Shown here: piece after piece, positions 17,972-26,532 of the stretch
How the letters are laid out: each line of letters begins with the position of its first letter
Position numbering within the stretch: the stretch's first letter is position 1
DNA from: Labilithrix luteola
GTDB lineage: Bacteria > Myxococcota_A > Polyangia > Polyangiales > Polyangiaceae
Length of the DNA stretch: 64,000 nucleotides
Reading direction: 5' to 3'
NCBI RefSeq assembly: GCF_001263205.1
Contig: NZ_CP012333.1
Location: 11,017,501-11,081,500, forward strand
Position numbers and translations under genes: made by a program
Notes under the pieces: generated by a model
Databases searched by the model: none
What the model saw: only the letters and a program-made list of their open reading frames with translations
Told to the model about the DNA's origin: nothing

Positions 17972-19477
17972 GTGGGAGATCAGCCTGTCGTCACACGACT
18001 AGGAAGGTATCGGCTCATCGCCGAGCTCGGTCGGGGCGGAATGGCGAACGTCTTTCTCGCCGTCACCGAGGGCGCGGGGGGCGTCCAGTTCAACAAGCTG
18101 GTCGTCATCAAGCGACTTCGCGAGCACGTCGCCGAAGATCCCGAGTTCGTCACGATGTTGATCGACGAGGGCCGCATCGCCGCTCGTCTCAACCATCCCA
18201 ACGTCGTCCAAACACTCGAAGTCGGTCGCGAGGGCGGCGAGCTCTTTCTCGCCATGGAATATCTCGACGGGCAAGCGCTGCACCGCATTCTCACGCGCGG
18301 CCGCGAGACGTTTCCGCTGGCCATGCATCTCGCGGTATTGACCGACGTGCTCGTCGGCATCCACGACGCGCACGAGCTCAAGGATTTCGACGGAACGCCA
18401 CTCAACATCGTTCATCGCGATGTGACGCCCCACAACGTCTTCGTGACCTACAACGGTCAAGTGAAGGTTGTCGATTTCGGCATCGCCAAAGCCGAAGGGC
18501 GCGCGTCCGAGACGCGGAGCGGCACGGTCAAGGGCAAGATCCTCTACATGGCGCCGGAGCAGGCCCGAAGCCTCGTGCTCGATCGGCGCGCCGACATCTT
18601 CTCGGTCGGCGTCATGCTCTACGAAGCATGCATCCGCGGACGCATGTGGCAGGGCATGGCCGACGCGGACGTCGTCCGGGCCCTGCAAAACAGGACGTTC
18701 CCGCGGTCGCCTCGCGAGCTCGCACCGGACACGCATCCCGAGCTCGATCGCATCTGCCGACGGGCGCTCGCCGCCGAACGGACGGAGCGGTACGAGACCG
18801 CCGAGGAGTTCGCGGCCGACCTCGACGCCTTCATGAGCGCGCACCTTCCGCGCCCGAGCAACCGCGAGCTCGGAGCCTGGCTCTCCACGCTCTACCAGGA
18901 CCGACGCGAAGTCACCCGCAAGCTCATCGAGGCGCAGCTCGCCGATCTCAAGCGCGAGGCCGAGGACGTCACGATCGTTTCCGTGGCCGAACCTATCGAC
19001 GTGACCGGCGAGGAGGCCACCGACGGCACCACGCAGGTCCTCTCACCGCGCAAGAGCCCGAACGACGCTGCCGCCGAAGGCGACAACTCCGATTCGGCGA
19101 CGCCACGCCGAATCAACCGTTTGCGCGTCGGTCTCTTCGCATCGGCGGCTGTGGCGGCCGCGGCAGTCATCGGGGTGTCGGCGGCGACGCGGGTGCACCG
19201 ACCGTTCACAGAACCTCCGCCCGCGAGCGACGCCGGCGCGACCGACGTGACGCTCATCATCCGTGCCCTCCCCCACGAGACTCGATTCACGATCGACGAA
19301 GGCGGCCCGGTCGAAAATCCCTACATCGGCAAGGTGAAACGAGACGGAACCGAGCACCGAATCACGGCAACGGCGCCAGGATTCGAGCCGCGATCCCAAA
19401 CGGTGAAGTTCACCGACGATGTCTCGCTACGGTTCACACTCGGACGGGCCACACCGGACGCCGGCCACGGTCCTTGA
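17972..19477 (+). CDS. Transmembrane Ser/Thr protein kinase (Hanks type)
   Basis: A 501-residue protein. The kinase domain spans about 10-285: glycine loop ELGRGGMANV, catalytic Lys47 (VVIKRL), HRDVTPHN with Asp150, DFG at 168-170 and YMAPEQ at 193-197, so all key residues are intact. A linker leads to a transmembrane helix (about 385-405). A C-terminal domain with a PEGA-like LIIRALPHETRFTIDEG...NPYIGKV pattern faces the periplasm. It starts at GTG 17972, about 60 nt after the FHA activator, in the same operon. It probably phosphorylates that activator. The paralogue near 39-40 kb is frameshifted. Confidence 0.92.
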   Translation: MGDQPVVTRLGRYRLIAELGRGGMANVFLAVTEGAGGVQFNKLVVIKRLREHVAEDPEFVTMLIDEGRIAARLNHPNVVQTLEVGREGGELFLAMEYLDGQALHRILTRGRETFPLAMHLAVLTDVLVGIHDAHELKDFDGTPLNIVHRDVTPHNVFVTYNGQVKVVDFGIAKAEGRASETRSGTVKGKILYMAPEQARSLVLDRRADIFSVGVMLYEACIRGRMWQGMADADVVRALQNRTFPRSPRELAPDTHPELDRICRRALAAERTERYETAEEFAADLDAFMSAHLPRPSNRELGAWLSTLYQDRREVTRKLIEAQLADLKREAEDVTIVSVAEPIDVTGEEATDGTTQVLSPRKSPNDAAAEGDNSDSATPRRINRLRVGLFASAAVAAAAVIGVSAATRVHRPFTEPPPASDAGATDVTLIIRALPHETRFTIDEGGPVENPYIGKVKRDGTEHRITATAPGFEPRSQTVKFTDDVSLRFTLGRATPDAGHGP

Positions 19478-19504
19478 ACGAGCGTGGGAGTGGCACGCCG
19501 AGCC

Positions 19505-19521
19505 TTGGCCTGAGTTCTGCA
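19505..19521 (+). promoter_or_regulatory. Weak sigma-54-like promoter candidate
   Basis: TTGGCCTGAG-TTC-TGCA has the GG-N10-GC spacing. Its -24 half (TTGGCCTGAG) is identical to that before precursor gene 1. The -12 half is weaker and the predicted transcript start falls only a few bases before the ATG at 19535, so confidence is low. Confidence 0.3.
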
Positions 19522-19534
19522 TCGAGCGGACGCG

Positions 19535-20494
19535 ATGCGTTCGTTCGTTCGACGTTGTGCACTGGTAGTACTCACGAGCGTTCTTACGGGAACGAGCTTC
19601 GTCCCCCCGGCGCAGGCCCAGGGCGGCCAGCCATTTCCAGGAGCGCAGCCGGCCTCTCCCGAAGCCCAGGAGGAGGCGCGTCAGCGATTCAAGCGCGCCT
19701 TGGAGCTCGCCGACGACGGCCAGTTCGATGCAGCGCTCGTCGAGCTGAAAAAAGCCTACGATCTCGCCCCGAGCTACCGCCTTCTCTACAACGTCGGCAT
19801 CGTCTATCAGCAGCTGAAGGACTACGCGCGCGCGCTCGACGCCTACGAGCGATACGTCGAAGAAGGCGGCGCGGGCATCGCTGAAGATCGCCTGGCGGAC
19901 GTCAACGCGCGTATCGAGCGTCTGAAAGGCCGCGTCGGCCACCTCGACATCCGCACGACCGAACCTGGCGCGGAGGTGACCATCGACGATCGCGTCGTCG
20001 GTACGACACCGCTCCGGCCGGTGCGCGTCAACTCCGGGCAGCGCAAGGTCACCGTGCACCTCGCCGGTCGCCCCGCGCAGTCGCGCATCCTGGACCTCGC
20101 CGGCGGCGAGACGAAGGTGACCACCTTCGATCTCGTCGTCGCATCGACCACGCCGCCGCCTGAACCGAAGAGCATCGTGCCCTGGGTGAGCTGGGGCGCC
20201 ACGCTCGCCGTCGCCGGCGGAGCGGTGGCGACCGGAATCATCGCGTCGAACAAGGCGGACAAGTACGACCAGCTCGAAAATCAGTTCAACGTCGACAAAG
20301 CCACGCTCGACAGCGCCAAGAGCAACGCTCACACGTTCGGACTCGTCACCGACGTCCTCGGCGCCGTCGCTATCGTCGGCGTCGGAATCTCCACCTATTT
20401 CACCATCAAGCCGCCGAAGGTCTCCCGAGAGACGCCGCCAAAGGTCTCGTTTCACACGAACGGCCTCGGGGGTGGATTGCAATATCGATTTTGA
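19535..20494 (+). CDS. Secreted TPR-PEGA protein
   Basis: A 319-residue protein with a signal peptide (MRSFVRRCALVVLTSVLTG..PAQAQ). TPR-like helices follow (EARQRFKRALELADDGQFDAAL, YRLLYNVGIVYQQLKDYARAL). A PEGA domain is visible at about 130-190 (GHLDIRTTEPGAEVTIDD, VGTTPLRPV, GQRKVTVHLAG). Two hydrophobic segments (about 210-230 and 268-288) suggest membrane insertion, and the end (GGGLQYRF) is aromatic-terminated. Such proteins are common beside myxobacterial kinases and probably act in envelope protein interactions. It lies between the kinase and the HlyD adaptor and so joins the signalling module to the exporter genes. Confidence 0.75.
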   Translation: MRSFVRRCALVVLTSVLTGTSFVPPAQAQGGQPFPGAQPASPEAQEEARQRFKRALELADDGQFDAALVELKKAYDLAPSYRLLYNVGIVYQQLKDYARALDAYERYVEEGGAGIAEDRLADVNARIERLKGRVGHLDIRTTEPGAEVTIDDRVVGTTPLRPVRVNSGQRKVTVHLAGRPAQSRILDLAGGETKVTTFDLVVASTTPPPEPKSIVPWVSWGATLAVAGGAVATGIIASNKADKYDQLENQFNVDKATLDSAKSNAHTFGLVTDVLGAVAIVGVGISTYFTIKPPKVSRETPPKVSFHTNGLGGGLQYRF

Positions 20495-20604
20495 ATGAAT
20501 TCTTGGTTTCGCGATGATTCGGTACGATCCATCGCGACCATCCATGTGACGGGTCTCGCGTAGGAGCGCCAGGCCTCTACGAACCTGGCCGGCAGCGAGT
20601 CGAT

Positions 20605-21801
20605 ATGGCGTTTCATCACACGTTGCGAACACTCCGCGCGATGCGCTTGCAGCGGCAAGCGTTCCTCGTGCTGCTCTTGGTCGGCCTCGTCACGGCCTGG
20701 GTGACGTGGCTCGTGGAAGGCAGCATCGCGCTCTACGTGCGCTCCGACCGCGGTCGACTCGAAGTTTCGCAGAGCGCGATCGTCGTCAACGCGCCGGTCG
20801 AAGGGGTCGTCGTGGAGTGTGCCCTCCCCCTGGGACGGCACGTGGCCGAGGGGGATTTCCTGATCCGTCTCGACGCACGCACGTTCGAGCTCCAGGCGGC
20901 CGAGAAGCGTGCAGAAGTCGCCTCGTGCAAGGCGGCACTCGCCGGTTTGCAGCGACAGCTCGCGTCGGAGAAGGCGGCTCGCGACGCGGTGGTCGAGCTC
21001 GTCTCGCAAACCGCGCGAACGGGCCGAGCGCGCGTCTCCGCCGAGCAGCAGAGTGCGGAGTGGAAGCGCAAAGAGAGCGACGTCGTCCTTCGCCTCCGTG
21101 AAGCCAATCTCGCCTCCAAACTGGAGGAGATGAAGGTCTCGTCAGAGGTCAATGCGCTCACGATGCAGACCGCCCTCGCCTCCGAACAAGCGGCGCTCGA
21201 CACGTCGACCGCGAAGACGTCGCTACGCGACCGCGACGCGAAGATCACGGTGCTCGAGCGGCAGGTCGTCGAGAAAGAAAACGAGATGGCCTTGCAGGCT
21301 GCGAAGCTCTCGACACTCGAATTCGAAGTGGAGCGTCGGTCCGTGCGGGCGACGACCGCCGGCTCGCTCATCGACGTCGTGACGTGCACGCCGGGCATGA
21401 CCGTGATGCCCACGTCGCGACTCGCGACGCTCTTGCCTCACGGCGAGGTGCACATGGTCGCGTTCTTCAAGCCGAGCGACAGCGTCGGGCGCGTGAAACG
21501 GGGCCAGACAGCCATTCTCCGCGTCGAGGCGTTCCCATGGACGCAATACGGCACGCTCACGGCGCGGGTGGCCGAAGTCGGCACCGAGCCTCGCGACGGT
21601 CTCGTGCGCGTCGAAATGAACGTCGCCAAGCAAGAAGGCATCATCCCCTCGATGCATGGCATGATCGCGACCGCCGAGGTCGAAACGGAGCGTCTCTCCC
21701 CTGGACGCCTCCTCTTGCGACTCGCAGGGCAGCCCTGGACCGAAGCCCCCGTCGCCACCGAATCGTCTGCACCCCCGTCGCCTCTCGAGGCCGCTCGCTA
21801 G
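20605..21801 (+). CDS. HlyD-family membrane fusion protein of a peptide exporter
   Basis: A 398-residue periplasmic adaptor. The N-terminal transmembrane helix (AFLVLLLVGLVTAWVTWLV, about 20-38) is followed by the first lipoyl half (VVNAPVEGVVVECALPLGRHVAEGDFLIRLD), a long coiled-coil hairpin (about 95-235), the second lipoyl half (RRSVRATTAGSLIDVV) and a beta-barrel region (GEVHMVAFFKPSDSVGRVKRGQTAILRVEAF). It should link the two ABC transporters encoded directly downstream to an outer-membrane channel. The order HlyD, peptidase-ABC, ABC matches NHLM-type bacteriocin secretion systems. The gap to the next gene is 13 nt, so it is operonic. Confidence 0.85.
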   Translation: MAFHHTLRTLRAMRLQRQAFLVLLLVGLVTAWVTWLVEGSIALYVRSDRGRLEVSQSAIVVNAPVEGVVVECALPLGRHVAEGDFLIRLDARTFELQAAEKRAEVASCKAALAGLQRQLASEKAARDAVVELVSQTARTGRARVSAEQQSAEWKRKESDVVLRLREANLASKLEEMKVSSEVNALTMQTALASEQAALDTSTAKTSLRDRDAKITVLERQVVEKENEMALQAAKLSTLEFEVERRSVRATTAGSLIDVVTCTPGMTVMPTSRLATLLPHGEVHMVAFFKPSDSVGRVKRGQTAILRVEAFPWTQYGTLTARVAEVGTEPRDGLVRVEMNVAKQEGIIPSMHGMIATAEVETERLSPGRLLLRLAGQPWTEAPVATESSAPPSPLEAAR

Positions 21802-21814
21802 CCGAGCACCGCGC

Positions 21815-24448
21815 ATGCAGCGTTCTTTTCTCGCGCCCGAGACGCTCCAGATCTCGATGATGGATTGTGGGGTGGCGTCTCTCACGACGCTCCTCGCCGG
21901 CTATGGCGTCCACGTCAACTACGAGCGCCTGCGCGCAGCGTGTCAGACCACCGTGGACGGCACGTCGATCGATGCTCTCGAAGACGTCGCGAACGATCTC
22001 GGCGTCGAAGTCGTCCAGCACCTGGTGCCGCTGCAGTACCTTCCGGAGGCGCTCGAGGGGCGCTTGCCCGCCATCCTCATCACCAGTGTCGAAGGGCAAC
22101 CGCCGCATTTCGTCGTGCTCTGGAGGCGGATCGGGCGGTGGCTCCAGGTGATGGATCCGGCGTGCGGTCGCGTATGGACGACGCCCGAGAAGCTCGCCGC
22201 GGACTACTACATCGGAAACATCCAGCTCGAGGAGGAGGCGTTCCTCGATTGGTTCCCGACGAGTGTGTACAAGGATATCCTCCTACGCCTCGAGCGGTCG
22301 CTCCTCAGTGGCGCCGTCGCCGCGCAGGTTCGAGGCGAGCTCGAGGCGCCCCAGACCCCCCGCGAGCTCGCCGCGCTCGACTCGGCGCTGCGAATGACCG
22401 CGCGCCTCGGCGACGTGGAAAAGCAATCGGCCCGGTGGCGCAACGAAGCGTTCGAACGCATCCGTCGAGCCGCTCTCACGAACCCCGAACAGATCCCTCA
22501 GGTCTTTCGCGGCTTCCTTCCGAACGACGACGGCACGGTACACGTGCGCGCAGCCGTGGCCCTTGCCCCCGAACGCGCGAATCACGCGGTGAAGAAGCGC
22601 GCGGCCACCGAGCTTCCTGCCGCAAAGCTCCTCGTGAGGAAGGAAGAAACCGGCCGTCAGATCTGGAAACGGCTCCTCGCGCTGCTCGCCACCGACGCGC
22701 GCGTGCTCGCACTCACCACGGGCGTGGGTCTTTTCGTGACGGCGCTTGCGGGCGCTGCGGAGCTCCTTCTCTACCGCGCTGCGTGGGACGCGCCTCGCGC
22801 GCTGTCGACCTTCGGGCAGCGTCTGGCCGGCGTCTTCGTCATCGCGAGCCTGCTCGTCCTCGTCATGCTCCTCGAAGGCGCCCTCCTCTGGGCCAGTCGC
22901 TCGCTCGGGCGCTATCTCGAGGTGCGACTCCGTCTGCTCACGAGTACTCTCCTTCCGCGCGCGGACGACGAGTTCATACGCTCGCGCCCCACGTCGGACC
23001 TCGCCTATCGCGCGCACGCGTTGACGCTCGGCCGAGCGCTTCCGGCGACCATGGTGCGTCTCGTTCAGGAGGCGGCGAACCTCTCGATTTCGGTCGCCGC
23101 ACTCGCGCTCATCGATCTTCCGAACCTTGCCGTCGCAGCGGCCGGCATCGTCGCCATGATGATCGCGCTCTTCTACGTGCGGAGCCGGTTGCAAGCCGTC
23201 GACCGGCGATTCCAGACGCACGGCGCACGCCTCCTCTCGATCTTCCTCGATGCGCTGCGAGGCTTCCGCCCGCTACGGCTCCACGGCTATCAGAACGCGT
23301 TCCGCGCAGACCAAGCACGCGAGCTCACCCTTTGGCAGCAAACCGGTGCGGTGCAGACGACGACGACCGCAGGGCTCGCATCGTTCGAAGAGGCGCTCGG
23401 CACGCTCGTGCTCCTGGCGCTCTTTCTCGTATACACGGTGCGGTCGAACGACCCGCGCGTCTTCGTCGTTCTGGCCTTTTGGGCATTCCGCATTCCCGCC
23501 TCGCTGAAGGTACTCTTCTCGCTCGTCGAGGCTTGGCCGGCACAGCGGAATGCCTTCACGCAACTCCTCGAGCTCGCGAGCTACGTCTCGGAGTCCGAGG
23601 AGGAAGCGCCGTCATCCATCGCCGATGCCACGATCCCGAACAGGGGAGTCGGCATTCAGGTCGACGGGCTCTCCGTCGTCGCGAACGGCCAGACGATCCT
23701 CGACACGGTAAACCTCGAGATTCCGCCGGCGCAACACGTGGCAATCGTCGGTCCGTCGGGCGCCGGTAAGTCATCGCTGGCAAGTGTTCTCCTCGGTCTC
23801 TACTCGCCGAGCGAAGGAAGGGTACTCATCGACGGCGCGGTCCTCGACAAGCAACGCCTCGCGCTCCTACGCGAAGAGACCGCGTGGGTCGATCCCGCAG
23901 GGCAGCTCTGGAATCAGAGTCTCTTCTCGAATCTCGAGTATGCCTCGCGCGGTCGTCGCCAGCGCGGTCTACTTCCGACCCTCGAGATGTCCGACCTCAT
24001 CTCGGTGCTCGACGGCATGGAGCAGGGTCTGAACACGCAAGTGGGGTCGGAAGGGCGCCTCGTTTCGGGCGGCGAAGGACAACGCCTGCGGCTCGGCCGA
24101 GCGCTACTGCGGGAAGGCGCGCGCTTCGTCGTCCTCGATGAACCGTTCCGCGGCCTCGATCGCGTCAGTCGAAGACGGCTTGCGCTGCGGTCGAGACTGG
24201 CGTGGCAGCGCGCGACGATGCTCTTCATCAGCCACGACATCGGTCATGCACTCGACTTCGATCGCGTGCTCGTCGTCGAGGGAGGCCGGATCGTCGAAGA
24301 CGGCCATCCGCTCGAGCTCCGCTCCAGGCCTTCGCGATTTGCAGCCCTGCTGGCGGCCGAGACCGAAGTGCTGAACGATACGTGGGCGACGAATCGTTGG
24401 CGAAGACTGCGCGTCGAGGACGGCGAGGTGCGCGAGGTGAACCCGTGA
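21815..24448 (+). CDS. Peptidase C39-ABC exporter (PCAT-like, NHLM-type)
   Basis: An 877-residue protein. The N-terminal C39 peptidase domain (1-130) is intact: Gln12 (oxyanion), catalytic Cys18 (MMDCGVASL), His98 (PPHFVVLW) and Asp114 (VMDPACGR). It would cut precursor leaders after a double-Gly-type site. A linker of about 120 residues precedes the transmembrane domain (about 280-570). The nucleotide-binding domain has Walker A GPSGAGKSS, signature VSGGEGQRL, Walker B FVVLDEPF and H-loop FISHD. It exports the processed peptide across the inner membrane and probably pairs with the next ABC protein. Its stop overlaps the next GTG by 4 nt. Confidence 0.9.
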   Translation: MQRSFLAPETLQISMMDCGVASLTTLLAGYGVHVNYERLRAACQTTVDGTSIDALEDVANDLGVEVVQHLVPLQYLPEALEGRLPAILITSVEGQPPHFVVLWRRIGRWLQVMDPACGRVWTTPEKLAADYYIGNIQLEEEAFLDWFPTSVYKDILLRLERSLLSGAVAAQVRGELEAPQTPRELAALDSALRMTARLGDVEKQSARWRNEAFERIRRAALTNPEQIPQVFRGFLPNDDGTVHVRAAVALAPERANHAVKKRAATELPAAKLLVRKEETGRQIWKRLLALLATDARVLALTTGVGLFVTALAGAAELLLYRAAWDAPRALSTFGQRLAGVFVIASLLVLVMLLEGALLWASRSLGRYLEVRLRLLTSTLLPRADDEFIRSRPTSDLAYRAHALTLGRALPATMVRLVQEAANLSISVAALALIDLPNLAVAAAGIVAMMIALFYVRSRLQAVDRRFQTHGARLLSIFLDALRGFRPLRLHGYQNAFRADQARELTLWQQTGAVQTTTTAGLASFEEALGTLVLLALFLVYTVRSNDPRVFVVLAFWAFRIPASLKVLFSLVEAWPAQRNAFTQLLELASYVSESEEEAPSSIADATIPNRGVGIQVDGLSVVANGQTILDTVNLEIPPAQHVAIVGPSGAGKSSLASVLLGLYSPSEGRVLIDGAVLDKQRLALLREETAWVDPAGQLWNQSLFSNLEYASRGRRQRGLLPTLEMSDLISVLDGMEQGLNTQVGSEGRLVSGGEGQRLRLGRALLREGARFVVLDEPFRGLDRVSRRRLALRSRLAWQRATMLFISHDIGHALDFDRVLVVEGGRIVEDGHPLELRSRPSRFAALLAAETEVLNDTWATNRWRRLRVEDGEVREVNP

Positions 24449-26532
24449 GCCAGAAGCTCCGCAACCTGCTCTGGCCGCCAACCGAGGTCCACCGCGCCCT
24501 CGAAGCGCTCTTCATGACAGCGGAGCTCTCGCGCGGTGCCGCGGGTCTTCCCAAGCTCCCCGCCGTCGATCGCCATATGCTCGATTGGCTCGTCAATGCT
24601 CCGCGTGCCGTCGGCATCGACGGATCGCTCGAGCGTCTCCCCAAGTCTGCACTGCTCGAAGAGTTCGCGACGCGAGGGACCTTCGTCGTCACGGTCCCGT
24701 GGGTCGAGAAGGGCGAGGTCGTCCCCTACTTCATGGCCCTCGTCTCGGAAGGGCTACGATGCCGGGTGGTTGCCCCTTCGAACGACGAGGTCGTCTCGAA
24801 TCCTGCCGAGCTCTTCGACCTGCTCGACGAACAGGCCAAGACCACGGGCGGTGACTTGCGCGACGTCTTGCGCGATCTGCCGGGCGCAGTGGACGCACTC
24901 GACGCGCTGTATCGCCGCGATCGGGTCGACGGCTTCGCCTTCGGCGTCGTTCGCTACCGGCGCGACGGAGCATCGGCCTTCACGGATCAGCTCGACGCGC
25001 TCTCGGGCAGACGCTTGCTCTACGGCTTCTGCGTACTCTCGCTTCTCGAGCTCGCGCTCGGAGCAGGCGCGGCGTTGACGCTCGGCGAAGCCGCGGTCGA
25101 GGGCATCGTCGATCGAGGACGCATCATGGCTTGGGCCATGCTCTCGCTCGCGAACGTTCCACTGATGTACTGGTCGACATCGATGCTCGGCGGGCTCACG
25201 GTTCTTGCCGGCACCGCACTCAAACGACGTTTGCTCGAAGGGGCGATCTTCGTCGACGAGAAAATCCTCCGTGCCCAAGGCTACGGAGCTGCGCTGGCGC
25301 GCCTGAACGAGGCGAGCGTCGTCGAGCGAACGAGCCTCGCCGAGATCTTCGCGCTCATCACACCGCTGTCGATGTGGATCAGCGCGGCGTGGCTCTTCGC
25401 GCGTACGCCGTGGGCAGCCGCCCTGCTCGGCGTCCAGGTCGTCTCGATGGTGGTGGTCGGGTTGGTCGTCGCACGCCTCGTCCGCAATTACGATGCCGCC
25501 AACCTGCAGCGCCTGAAAATCACCGAGGATCTCATCGACAAGATCGTCGGACATCGAACACGCGCGATCCAGGAGGCCGCCTCGCAGCGTCACGACCAAG
25601 AGGACCGCGCGCTCTCCGCGTACGCCGCGACGGTGGCTTCACAAGACGGGCTCGTCGTCGCGCTCTCTTCGCTCAAACGCCTCTTCGGTCTCGCGGCTGC
25701 AAGCGTCCTCGCCGTGGCGTTCGTGCGTGGGGCAACAGCACCGGAGCTTCTGCCGGCGGCCGTCGGCGTGTTCCTCGCGATGCAAGCCATGACGGCCGCG
25801 ACCGCCGCCGTCGAGCGCGGCCTGGGCTGGGCCGCAGCACTGCGCTCGATCGGTCCGCTGCTCACGGCCGGAAAAGAGCGGGAGCGGCCACAGCGCGACG
25901 TCGACGCCGAACAGGCGGGTCACCAGGTTCCCACCGTCGTCGCCGCGTCCGCGGTCTCGTTCTCCTATCGGCAGGGTGGACGGGTCGTTCTTCGGAACAC
26001 GACCCTCCGCGTGAGGCGTGGCGAGCGAGTCTTGATCGAGGGCCGATCCGGCGGCGGCAAGACAACCCTCGCCAAGCTCATCGCGGGCGAGCTGCGCCCC
26101 AGCACGGGCTCACTCCTCGTCGGAGGTCTCGACGCATCGACGATGTCGCAAAGCCAGTGGCGAAGGCTCGTCGCCTCAGCCCCGCAGTTCCACGAGAACC
26201 ACGTCTTCAACAACAGCTTCTCGTTCAACGTCGATCCCGCCTCTGGTCGTGAAGGCCTTACCGCATCCGCCGCCGAACTTTGCGAGGAGCTCGGGCTCGA
26301 CGGCGTCCTCTCGCGCATGCCGGCGGGCCCGGCGCAGCTCCTCGGCGAGACAGGGTGGCAGCTCTCCCACGGCGAGCGAAGTCGCGTGTTCATCGCCCGA
26401 GCGCTGCTCCAGGGGGCAAAGGTCGTCGTCTTCGACGAGAGCTTCGCCGCGCTCGATCCCGTCACCATGCAGCGTGTGGTCGCCTGCGTCGTGCGACGTG
26501 CCCCGACGCTGTTCGTGATCGCTCACGTCTAG
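24445..26532 (+). CDS. ABC exporter without peptidase domain (NHLM-type partner)
   Basis: A 695-residue protein. The first 190 residues are a soluble N-terminal domain without C39 residues. Transmembrane helices follow (about 190-470), then a nucleotide-binding domain: Walker A GRSGGGKTT, signature LSHGERSRV, Walker B VVVFDESFA and terminal VIAHV as H-loop. The start was set at the GTG that overlaps the upstream stop (GTGA), since the longer open frame only reads back into the C39-ABC gene. This NHLM-type partner is inferred to form a heteromeric exporter with the C39-ABC protein and the HlyD adaptor. It ends 4 nt inside the convergent minus-strand gene. Confidence 0.85.
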   Translation: MSQKLRNLLWPPTEVHRALEALFMTAELSRGAAGLPKLPAVDRHMLDWLVNAPRAVGIDGSLERLPKSALLEEFATRGTFVVTVPWVEKGEVVPYFMALVSEGLRCRVVAPSNDEVVSNPAELFDLLDEQAKTTGGDLRDVLRDLPGAVDALDALYRRDRVDGFAFGVVRYRRDGASAFTDQLDALSGRRLLYGFCVLSLLELALGAGAALTLGEAAVEGIVDRGRIMAWAMLSLANVPLMYWSTSMLGGLTVLAGTALKRRLLEGAIFVDEKILRAQGYGAALARLNEASVVERTSLAEIFALITPLSMWISAAWLFARTPWAAALLGVQVVSMVVVGLVVARLVRNYDAANLQRLKITEDLIDKIVGHRTRAIQEAASQRHDQEDRALSAYAATVASQDGLVVALSSLKRLFGLAAASVLAVAFVRGATAPELLPAAVGVFLAMQAMTAATAAVERGLGWAAALRSIGPLLTAGKERERPQRDVDAEQAGHQVPTVVAASAVSFSYRQGGRVVLRNTTLRVRRGERVLIEGRSGGGKTTLAKLIAGELRPSTGSLLVGGLDASTMSQSQWRRLVASAPQFHENHVFNNSFSFNVDPASGREGLTASAAELCEELGLDGVLSRMPAGPAQLLGETGWQLSHGERSRVFIARALLQGAKVVVFDESFAALDPVTMQRVVACVVRRAPTLFVIAHV

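Noticed and set aside
24202..24444. An 81-residue N-terminal extension of the second ABC transporter
   Set aside because: It reads back through the end of the C39-ABC gene in another frame and is Arg-rich nonsense. The GTG overlapping the upstream stop is the natural coupled start.
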